Source of the DNA: Spirochaetae bacterium HGW-Spirochaetae-7 | GTDB lineage: Bacteria > Spirochaetota > Spirochaetia > Treponematales > UBA12059 | Length of the DNA stretch: 11,840 bases | Assembly: GCA_002839245.1 (NCBI GenBank) | Contig: PGXR01000082.1 | Coordinates: forward strand, 1 to 11,840 | Direction: 5' to 3' | Shown: piece by piece, positions 1 through 5,912 of the stretch | Numbering within the stretch: position 1 is the first letter of the stretch | Layout of the letters: each line of letters begins with the position of its first letter | Translations under genes and position numbers: made by a program | Notes under the pieces: model-generated | Seen by the model: only the letters and a program-made list of their open reading frames with translations | Databases searched by the model: none | What the model was told of the DNA's origin: nothing

Positions 1-1262
1 CCTGCCGGTACGCTCAGCCATATGCCGGTGGATCCCATGCCCAGGGGGCCCGAGAAGAGCAAGGCGCAGGGGATGCGTATGACCCACAGCGCCAGGATGG
101 TGTTTATCATCGGGATGAAGGCGTCGCCGGCTCCGCGCATAACGCCGTTGTTGATGAACATCGTGGAGAACAGGATGTAGGTAGCGCCGACTATCGCCAG
201 GTACTGCGCGCCTATTGCCATCACCTCGGGATCCCGGGTGAACATGGACATGAGGGGTTTCCCGAAAAGGAGGACCGCGGCGCCTACCACGGCCGAGATG
301 GCTGCGCCTATGATCACGGCTGATCGATGGCCCCGCTTGACCCGCTCTGTCTTGCCGGCGCCCATGTTCTGCCCGGTGAACGTGGAAATCGCCTGGCTCA
401 GGTTCATCGCGGGCATCGACGCGAAGCTGTCCAGCCTCGAGGCAGCCGAGAAGGCGGCGATGGTCGTCGTGCCGAAACCGTTGACGATACGCGTGAGCGC
501 CATCATGCCCAGCGACACCATCGTCTGCTGTACCCCTGTCGGGAGGCCTATCCGGAGGCTGTGCTTGAATATGTCGCGGTCGAAGCGCAATTCCCTGATG
601 CTGAGCCTGACCAGGTCGTTTCTCGTGTTTACCCAGACGATGCCGCCGACGAAAGACGCGCCCTGCGATATGACGGTCGCCCAGGAGGCCCCGGAGACTC
701 CCCATCCGAAGCCCACGACGAAGAGCAGGTCGAGTACGACGTTGAGCAGGCTCGCGGCCGCAAGGAGGTACAGGGGCGTCTTGGAGTCGCCCAGGCCGCG
801 AAGGATTGCCGATATGGCGTTGTAGCCGAACATCGCGAGGAGGCCCGCGAAGATGATGCGCAGGTAGGCAGAAGCCTCGGGCAAGACGTCCGCCGGTACC
901 TTGAGCGCGACGAGGATCCAGTCGGTCGTCGCTACGCCGATGACCGACATGGCGAGCCCCGCCCAGAACAGCGTGATGTAGCCGGTATCGACAGTGGCGC
1001 GGACCTTGGCCCTGTCCTTTGCTCCGAAATACTGGGCGACCAGTACCGTGGTCCCCATCGTCAGGCCCATCACCAGGGATATCATGAGGAATATGACCGG
1101 GAAGGCGGTACCGACGGCGGCGAGCGCGGTGGTGCCTACGAAGTTGCCGACTACGATGCTGTCGACCATGTTGTAGAACTGCTGGAATACGTTGCCTATC
1201 AGCATCGGCAGCGCGAACGCCACTATCGCCTTCGTCTCTCCGCCCTGGGTCAGGTCTTTCAT
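1..1262 (-). CDS. MATE-family multidrug/cation efflux transporter (3' end cut by window edge)
   Basis: Integral inner-membrane antiporter of the MATE family, which exports cationic drugs or metabolites in exchange for Na+ or H+. Translation from the ATG at 1262 starts MKDLTQGGETKAIVAFALPM and runs open for 420 codons to the left edge. The family usually has about 440-460 residues, so some 20-40 C-terminal residues are missing. The N-terminal part carries the classic MATE pattern: ALPMLIGN followed by QQFYNMVDSIVVG near residues 17-40, then a GTTVLVAQYFGAKD-like loop near 70-85. The second half repeats it with a helix near TGVQQTMVSLG and an MNLSQAISTFTGQNMGAGK segment. Many hydrophobic helices are evident, consistent with twelve. 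GGAG lies 4 bases before the ATG. It is divergent from the DapF-like gene. The sequence does not show the substrate; the family call is secure, NorM, DinF or MepA subfamily is not decided. Confidence 0.94.
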   Translation of the reverse strand, partial: MKDLTQGGETKAIVAFALPMLIGNVFQQFYNMVDSIVVGNFVGTTALAAVGTAFPVIFLMISLVMGLTMGTTVLVAQYFGAKDRAKVRATVDTGYITLFWAGLAMSVIGVATTDWILVALKVPADVLPEASAYLRIIFAGLLAMFGYNAISAILRGLGDSKTPLYLLAAASLLNVVLDLLFVVGFGWGVSGASWATVISQGASFVGGIVWVNTRNDLVRLSIRELRFDRDIFKHSLRIGLPTGVQQTMVSLGMMALTRIVNGFGTTTIAAFSAASRLDSFASMPAMNLSQAISTFTGQNMGAGKTERVKRGHRSAVIIGAAISAVVGAAVLLFGKPLMSMFTRDPEVMAIGAQYLAIVGATYILFSTMFINNGVMRGAGDAFIPMINTILALWVIRIPCALLFSGPLGMGSTGIWLSVPA

Positions 1263-1293
1263 GGTGCTCCGTCGGAACTGTCTGGATAGCGTA

Positions 1294-1323
1294 ACTATAC
1301 GCGCGCTGGCACTGCCTAGGCAA
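1294..1323 (-). promoter_or_regulatory. Probable sigma70-type promoter of the MATE gene
   Basis: Read on the minus strand, TTGCCT (1323-1318, 4/6 to the -35 consensus) is separated by 18 bases from TATAGT (1299-1294, 5/6 to the -10 consensus). Transcription would start near 1287, leaving a leader of about 25 bases with GGAG just before the ATG at 1262. The -35 lies inside a perfect 10-base palindrome (1313-1322), which could be an operator. Inferred from sequence only. Confidence 0.5.
1313..1322. repeat. 10-base perfect palindrome over the MATE -35 region
   Basis: TGCCTAGGCA is its own reverse complement and overlaps the proposed -35 hexamer of the MATE promoter in the divergent intergenic region. 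Its position suits a repressor or activator site for a regulated efflux pump. A 10-base palindrome can arise by chance, so the regulatory reading is speculative. Confidence 0.3.
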
Positions 1324-1352
1324 GCTCGCCCCCGACGGGCTACGTTTTACGA

Positions 1353-2156
1353 ATGAACCTTTCCTTCCTCAAGGTACGCGTCGCCGACTGTTCGTGGATA
1401 CTGTTCGACCGTCTGTCGAGTCCGCGGGACGAGCTTGACTCCGCCGAAGGCGAGGGCCTGTGGGCCACGATCGCCAGGGACATATGCAGCCGCTCCCGCG
1501 GGGCCGCAGCCGATGGCATCGCGGTGGTACGCAGGGAAGCCGGCGCAGCCACGATCGAGACCTGGGACGGCGCTGGAGCGGTTGAGCCGCCGACTCCTGT
1601 CTCGGTCATCTGCGCTTCACGCCTCCTCTTCGACGCCGGAATCGCCGGGGCCGAGTCGATGCAGCTTCTCTCGCCTTCGGGGCCGAACGAGGTCATGGTC
1701 ATAGACTCGAGGAATTTCGGGATGGCGGTCGGTGAGCCCCTGCGCGAGGACGGGAAAGCCCTGGTCGACATATTCGGGAAGTACGGCCCGGGGCTGTCGT
1801 CCCGGGCGGGCTCGGGGATAGTCGTGCCGCTGATGCTCGGGGGCGAAAGCTTCGAGGTGGCGCTGTTCGACCGGCCGCCGGAGCGGCGCCATGGGCGCCG
1901 CTCCGGGCGCATCGAGGCCCTGGCCGTATCCAGGCACGAGCTGCGCGTCCGCAAGGGCGGCCATGACCCCGTCGTCGCTGCCGCCGCGGCGGCCGCGGCG
2001 GCGATCGTGGCCGATTACGCTGACCGGGAGCTTGCGGTGGTCGTCGGCGGCGACGAGCTCGTCGTGCAGTGGCCCGAGGATGGTCCCGTGTTCGTGGCCG
2101 CCGCGCCGTCGTACTGCTTCTCCGGCGAATTCTGGATAGGGGAGAGCATGCTCTAG
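1353..2156 (+). CDS. Diaminopimelate epimerase (DapF)-like protein lacking the catalytic cysteines
   Basis: 267 residues, close to the roughly 275 usual for DapF. The similarity is seen by eye and runs along the chain: an N-terminal strand ending in ILFD (residues 16-19, family: FVVID); ARDICSRSRGAAADGIAVV at 41-59 (family: LAR.ICDR..GIGADGL..V); a TIETWDGAG strand at 67-75 (family: RIFNADGSE); IEALAVSRHELRVRKGG at 187-203 (family: VEFV...D.I.VR..ERG); and GGDELVVQWPEDGPVFVAAAP then FSGEF at 232-260 (family C-terminus: GG.L.I.W...G.V.MTGPA..VF.GE). Both catalytic motifs are gone. The MCGNGxRC segment is replaced by PPTPVSVIC (79-87), putting Thr81 at the nucleophile position, and ACGTGACA is replaced by nine alanines (209-217). 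It should therefore not racemise diaminopimelate; its role is unknown (scaffold, regulator or altered enzyme). The ATG at 1353 fits the DapF N-terminus, but no Shine-Dalgarno sequence precedes it. Coding status is secure; the fold assignment is inference. Confidence 0.75.
   Translation: MNLSFLKVRVADCSWILFDRLSSPRDELDSAEGEGLWATIARDICSRSRGAAADGIAVVRREAGAATIETWDGAGAVEPPTPVSVICASRLLFDAGIAGAESMQLLSPSGPNEVMVIDSRNFGMAVGEPLREDGKALVDIFGKYGPGLSSRAGSGIVVPLMLGGESFEVALFDRPPERRHGRRSGRIEALAVSRHELRVRKGGHDPVVAAAAAAAAAIVADYADRELAVVVGGDELVVQWPEDGPVFVAAAPSYCFSGEFWIGESML
1977..2003 (+). repeat. GCN-codon run encoding nine alanines
   Basis: Nine consecutive alanine codons (residues 209-217 of the DapF-like protein) made only of GCT, GCC and GCG. 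The run includes the perfect 14-base palindrome GCCGCCGCGGCGGC (1980-1993). It falls exactly where DapF has its second active-site loop, and such GC-rich triplet runs are prone to slippage. Confidence 0.7.
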
Positions 2157-2163
2157 CGGGCCG

Positions 2164-3036
2164 TCAGGCGAAGTACGAGATGCGGTAGTCCCTGGCTGCG
2201 GTGAATCCCATCGACAGGTATAGCGCCCTGGCGACGGCGTTCGATTTCTTCACGAACAGCGATGCGGATCGGCCCCGGGATGCTATGTCGGCCATCAGCG
2301 CGTCCATCACGCCTCGTCCGATGCCCATGCCCCGGCGTTCGGGTTCGACGAACACACCCCCGACCTGGTCGTGCGACCAGCCCCTGGCGTTTGTCTGCGC
2401 CCTGGCGACGATGCGTCCGCTGACCGTCGCCAGGTATACGACCTGCCTGGCGAGGCTCTTCGCCTGCGTCGCCCGGCATGACTTCGGATCGAAGACGTGG
2501 AGCTTCGTGATGACCTCGATGCGCTCGTATTCGGCGGCGATGGGGCAAAGGCCGTCGAGGTCCGCCAGGGTCGCCCGCCTGTATTCGACTACTCCGTTTG
2601 AGACGGCGACGTGCCTGCGCGGTTTCCAGTCCGCAGGCGACAGGGACATGGCATCGTAGTCGACTTCAAGATCTGGCCGCCACGACATGGCCGCCTCGAT
2701 CGCCTCGACATGGGCGGTCGCGCCGAGGCAGGCGGCTGGCTGGAATCTCCTTGCCGTTCGCGAGCAGCGGAGCCCCTCAAGCGCATGAACCGCGGCTGAG
2801 CCGCCCGGGTCGAATTCTTCGGCGAGTACCGGGAAGGCCGTGCCGCTTGCCGACAGCATGACTGCCATGGCGAACCCTCCCGGAGGAGGGGCCCGCTCCA
2901 GGACGTAGATGCCGCCGGCGCCCCTGTGTATGCGTTCCAGTTTTCCCTTGTCGTCCACCGCCCGGTACGAGAATCCCGTCGCATAGGCTTCCCGCGGCTC
3001 GACCATGGTCCTGAGGGCCGCTTCGTCGCCGGCCAC
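2164..3036 (-). CDS. Two-domain GNAT-family N-acetyltransferase
   Basis: Predicted cytoplasmic acetyl-CoA-dependent N-acetyltransferase, 290 residues from a GTG start. The GNAT fold occupies about residues 148-290: a VVEYRRATLADLD first strand and helix, and motif A at 224-246 with QVGGVFVEPERRGMGIGRG, whose RRGMGIG is the pyrophosphate-binding R/Q-x-x-G-x-G/A loop. KKSNAVARALYLSMGF (263-278) is the usual motif B, and the chain ends DYRISYF. The first ~147 residues form a separate domain I cannot assign; it carries a DYDAMSL segment (126-132). The GTG at 3036 is chosen because GGAGG lies exactly 6 bases upstream; a downstream ATG at 3006 has a weaker site. The frame is open further upstream, but that would run back through the GH3 gene. 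It is the last gene of the trxB operon, 26 bases after the GH3 stop. The acetyl acceptor is unknown. Confidence 0.85.
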   Translation of the reverse strand: MAGDEAALRTMVEPREAYATGFSYRAVDDKGKLERIHRGAGGIYVLERAPPPGGFAMAVMLSASGTAFPVLAEEFDPGGSAAVHALEGLRCSRTARRFQPAACLGATAHVEAIEAAMSWRPDLEVDYDAMSLSPADWKPRRHVAVSNGVVEYRRATLADLDGLCPIAAEYERIEVITKLHVFDPKSCRATQAKSLARQVVYLATVSGRIVARAQTNARGWSHDQVGGVFVEPERRGMGIGRGVMDALMADIASRGRSASLFVKKSNAVARALYLSMGFTAARDYRISYFA

Positions 3037-3042
3037 GGCGAG

Positions 3043-3047
3043 CCTCC
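3043..3047 (-). promoter_or_regulatory. Ribosome binding site fixing the GTG start of the GNAT gene
   Basis: GGAGG on the minus strand, 6 bases before GTG at 3036. It is the best Shine-Dalgarno match near any in-frame start and falls in the 26-base gap after the GH3 stop codon, favouring GTG over the in-frame ATG at 3006. Confidence 0.65.
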
Positions 3048-3062
3048 AGGATCCGCGGAAGC

Positions 3063-4868
3063 TCAGGGGCGCACCTGTATCGGAAGCCGTCCCGGCGCTT
3101 TCACGTCCCCGGCAAGCACCGCGAAGGCCGCCTTGAACGATTCCCGGGCGTATGAATACACGGCGACGACGGTGCCGTAGTCCTCGAACTGGAATGAATA
3201 CGAGGGATTGAGCGACGATACGACGTAAAGACGCTTGCCCGCCTTGCGTGCCGCCTCGGCAAAGCGCGCGCCTGAGGGGTTCGCCACGCATACCACCGCC
3301 GTCTGGGCCCGCGAGAGGCGCACGCCGAACGCCGCAAGTTCGGAATCCAGCGCCTCCTCGGTCGGCTGGTACGAGAAACGGAATGTCTCCGCTTCCGGCA
3401 GCCGGGCTTGCGCCTCGAGAATGAAATCGCCGAACGGACCGGCGACTATGGTGCGGCCCGTAGCCGGGAGAGGCAGCTGGGCAGCGCCCAGCAGGGTCGC
3501 GCTCCTGACCGCCTGCTCTGTGAAGAATTTCCTGGATTCCGGGCTCTGCATTGTCTTTCCGGCGTCGGTGACCGGGCCGATGCCCGCCTTGCCGCGCGGC
3601 AGCAGCCATCTGAGTTTGGCGCCAAGAACCCGGCGCGCCGATTCGTCGACCCGCGCCCTGAAGGCCGCATCCCCGCCGCACAGCGACAGGAGCCTCGTCC
3701 AGGACTCGTCGTCGAGGTCAAGGGTCTTCGAGAACATAAGGATGTCGTTGCCGGCGCGTATCGCCCGCTCGCACGTCTCGGCGAGTCCTCCGTGGCTGGC
3801 GGCGCCGGACATCATCAGGTCGTCGGTGATGACCAGCCCGTCGTAGCCGATCCTCTGCCTGAGGATTCCCTCGATCAGGTAATTCGACAGCGACGCCGGC
3901 TCCCTGGACCCTGTTATCCGCGGAAAAGCGAGATGGCCGCTCATGACGCCGGGCACTCCCTCTGCCGCGAGCATGCGGTACGGGACCAGTTCCCGGTTCC
4001 AGAGCGTATCCTCGTCGATATCAATGATGGGCAGGATGCCGTGGGAGTCAAGTTCGGTATCGCCGTGCCCCGGGTAGTGTTTGGCCGTGGCGAAGACGCC
4101 CGAGTCGGCCATGCCCCTGACCCAGGCAGCGGCGAGAATGCCGGTGTCCCTGGGATCCGACGAGAAGGCGCGCGGACCTATGATGACGGAATCCGGCCTG
4201 GTCGCCAGGTCGACGGTAGGCGCGAAGTTCATCGTTATGCCGAGCGCTGAAAGTTCGGCTCCGATGTACAGGGCGCTGCGGTACGCGTCGCTCGGCCAGG
4301 CCGACGCCCCTATGGCCATGTTGCCTGGCGTCACGCTCGTCTGGCCGCGTATGTGGCGTATCCAGCCGCCTTCCTGGTCGGTGGCTATGAAGGGAGGCAC
4401 GTCGAAGGAGCCGGCCCCGGCCGCCGCCTGGATCGAGGCTATCGCAGCGGCGACCCTGCCCGTGTCGTCGGCGTTCCAGCCGAATATCTTGACGCTGCCG
4501 AGTCCTCGCCTGCGTATCCACGAGTACAGGAGGGGAGTCGGAACGTCGCCGCCGTAGGAAAGCATGAAGAGCTGGCCGAGCCGCTCCGCGGGACCCATTC
4601 GGGCAAGGAGGGCGTCGAGAGCGAGCCGTTCGTCGATGCCGGCGAGCCGCCAGAACGACGAGGCGTCGACCGCACTGGCTGCCCTTGCGCCGGAGCCGCG
4701 TTCCCGCCCGGCAGCGGGCGCTGGAATCACAGGCGCGGCGGGCGGCGAAGCCTCGCCGCCTAGTGACGACTCGCTGTGGGCGAGCGAACATGAGCCCGGT
4801 ATGAGGACCGCGATGACGATCGCTGCCGCGGCGGCGGCGACCAGGGCCTTGCGGGCGATTCCGGGCAT
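3063..4868 (-). CDS. Lipoprotein glycoside hydrolase family 3, NagZ-type beta-N-acetylglucosaminidase
   Basis: Predicted to remove beta-linked N-acetylglucosamine from peptidoglycan-type glycans in the envelope. 601 residues. The N-terminus has positive charges, an Ala/Val/Ile core (8-22) and Cys27 after VLIPGS, a permissive spirochaete-style lipobox, then a Pro/Ala/Ser linker to about 68. Catalytic-domain landmarks: DQEGGWIRHI at 164-173; KHYPGHGDTELDSH at 263-276, the NagZ signature whose Asp274-Ser-His276 would be the general acid/base dyad; and VITDDLMMSGA at 346-356, where Asp349 is the likely nucleophile. Residues ~445-601 form the GH3 C-terminal domain, as in the two-domain Bacillus NagZ, ending APGRLPIQV. 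The ATG at 4868 gives the signal peptide and starts 11 bases after the trxB stop, so the genes are probably co-transcribed. NagZ activity is likely; another beta-hexosaminide substrate is possible. The -3 proline makes lipidation less certain than export. Confidence 0.93.
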   Translation of the reverse strand: MPGIARKALVAAAAAAIVIAVLIPGSCSLAHSESSLGGEASPPAAPVIPAPAAGRERGSGARAASAVDASSFWRLAGIDERLALDALLARMGPAERLGQLFMLSYGGDVPTPLLYSWIRRRGLGSVKIFGWNADDTGRVAAAIASIQAAAGAGSFDVPPFIATDQEGGWIRHIRGQTSVTPGNMAIGASAWPSDAYRSALYIGAELSALGITMNFAPTVDLATRPDSVIIGPRAFSSDPRDTGILAAAWVRGMADSGVFATAKHYPGHGDTELDSHGILPIIDIDEDTLWNRELVPYRMLAAEGVPGVMSGHLAFPRITGSREPASLSNYLIEGILRQRIGYDGLVITDDLMMSGAASHGGLAETCERAIRAGNDILMFSKTLDLDDESWTRLLSLCGGDAAFRARVDESARRVLGAKLRWLLPRGKAGIGPVTDAGKTMQSPESRKFFTEQAVRSATLLGAAQLPLPATGRTIVAGPFGDFILEAQARLPEAETFRFSYQPTEEALDSELAAFGVRLSRAQTAVVCVANPSGARFAEAARKAGKRLYVVSSLNPSYSFQFEDYGTVVAVYSYARESFKAAFAVLAGDVKAPGRLPIQVRP

Positions 4869-4879
4869 TGGCTTCCGGC

Positions 4880-5815
4880 CTAGAGGTAGGCCTTGCCCTC
4901 GAGTTCGTCGATGTACGAGGCGGCGCAATGCGCGGCCACGGCGCCGTCCGATACGGCGGTGACGACTTGCCTGAAGGGCGTCACCCGTACGTCGCCGACG
5001 GCGAACAGCCCCGGCAGGCTGGTTCCCATCCTGTCGTCGGTGACGATCGACCCGCTGTCGTCCTTCGCGAGCCCGGCGGGCAGGGCGGCCGTCTGCGGTA
5101 TCGATCCGACGAACACGAATACGGCCGATGTTTTCTCTTCGTAGGTCCTCCCCGTGCCGAGTTCCTTGAAGGTGACGGCTTCAACCGATTTGCCTCCCTT
5201 GATTTCCTCGACGACCGTTTCGAACCGTACTTCTATCTTAGGATTGGTCAGGACCCTGGCGGCGAGGGTCTTCTGAGCGCGGAAGCGGTCCTTGCGGTGG
5301 ACCATTATCACACGCTCCGCCAGCTTCGACAGGAACATCGCCTCGTCGCAGGCCGCGTCGCCGCCGCCCACCACGACCATGCGCTTGCCACGGAAGAAGG
5401 GGCCGTCGCAGGTGGCGCAGTACGAGACGCCGCGGCCGGCGAACTCTTCCTCGCCCCTGGCGCCGAGGTGGCGGTGCTTGGCGCCGGTGGCCGCTATCAC
5501 GGCCTTGGCTCCGACCGCGCCGTCCCCGGTCTCGACGACGAACGAGTCGCCTTCCTTGCGCACAGCGGTGACGCTCGACGACATGAACTCGGCGCCGAAC
5601 TCGGCGGCTTGGGCGCGCATGGTTTCCGACCAGGTGTAGCCGTCCACCGGCTCGGGCAGTCCCGGATAGTTCTCGAGCCTGTCTATCAGCAAGGCTTGCC
5701 CGCCCGGCGCCATCTCCTCGATGACGAGCGTCTTCAGGTTGGCCCGGGCTCCGTACTGCGCCGCGCCGAGACCCGCGGCTCCCGCGCCGAGTATCACCAG
5801 GTCGTATGTTTCCAT
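4880..5815 (-). CDS. trxB: Thioredoxin-disulfide reductase (NADPH)
   Basis: Low-molecular-weight flavoenzyme that passes electrons from NADPH through FAD and a redox-active disulfide to thioredoxin in the cytoplasm. 311 residues, the usual family length. Visible motifs: FAD-binding GAGAAG at 10-15; an APGGQ..L...ENYPG segment at 36-51; an ATGA turn at 109-112; the redox centre CATCDG at 133-138; the NADPH-binding GGGDAACDEA at 150-159; HRKDRFRA at 173-180 (family HRR...R for the NADPH phosphate); the GDVR flavin contact at 274-277; and FRQVVTAVSDGAVAA at 281-295. The CxxC separates it from ferredoxin-NADP reductases of similar fold. The ATG at 5815 has GGGGAGG 5 bases upstream. First gene of the operon with the GH3 and GNAT genes; no trxA in the window. 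Confidence 0.97.
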   Translation of the reverse strand: METYDLVILGAGAAGLGAAQYGARANLKTLVIEEMAPGGQALLIDRLENYPGLPEPVDGYTWSETMRAQAAEFGAEFMSSSVTAVRKEGDSFVVETGDGAVGAKAVIAATGAKHRHLGARGEEEFAGRGVSYCATCDGPFFRGKRMVVVGGGDAACDEAMFLSKLAERVIMVHRKDRFRAQKTLAARVLTNPKIEVRFETVVEEIKGGKSVEAVTFKELGTGRTYEEKTSAVFVFVGSIPQTAALPAGLAKDDSGSIVTDDRMGTSLPGLFAVGDVRVTPFRQVVTAVSDGAVAAHCAASYIDELEGKAYL

Positions 5816-5820
5816 GCAAG

Positions 5821-5827
5821 CCTCCCC
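5821..5827 (-). promoter_or_regulatory. Strong ribosome binding site of trxB
   Basis: GGGGAGG on the minus strand, 5 bases before the trxB ATG at 5815. It is the clearest Shine-Dalgarno in the window and fixes the start. Confidence 0.7.
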
Positions 5828-5854
5828 AAGCTAGTCCACCGTTTGCAGTTGCCC

Positions 5855-5860
5855 TATAAT
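5855..5860 (+). promoter_or_regulatory. -10 element for the transglutaminase-like gene
   Basis: A perfect TATAAT on the plus strand, 52 bases before the ATG at 5913. No good -35 lies at the right distance: TAGTCC at 5832-5837, 17 bases upstream, matches only 3/6. This promoter may be weaker or need an activator, and it competes for the same bases as the trxB -10. Confidence 0.5.
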
Positions 5861-5884
5861 ACCGATAGATCGACGATTTGTCAT
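5856..5884 (-). promoter_or_regulatory. Sigma70-type promoter of the trxB-GH3-GNAT operon
   Basis: On the minus strand ATGACA (5884-5879, 5/6 to the -35) and TATTAT (5861-5856, 5/6 to the -10) are 17 bases apart, the optimal spacing. Transcription would start near 5849 and give a leader of about 34 bases with GGGGAGG. The -10 shares five bases with a perfect TATAAT on the opposite strand, so the two divergent promoters overlap. Confidence 0.65.
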
Positions 5885-5912
5885 CGGAGAAGCCGTAATC
5901 GCGAGAGGATCG

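Noticed and set aside
1611..1613. Cys87 of the DapF-like protein as a surviving catalytic cysteine
   Set aside because: In the alignment of MCGNGxRC with PPTPVSVIC, Cys87 falls on the second, non-catalytic cysteine; the nucleophile position is Thr81. Alignment by eye, so a small shift is possible.
3037..3681. Upstream extension of the GNAT frame into the GH3 gene
   Set aside because: The extra residues are Arg/Gly-rich and overlap the conserved GH3 C-terminal domain in another frame; GTG at 3036 has a perfect GGAGG at the right distance.
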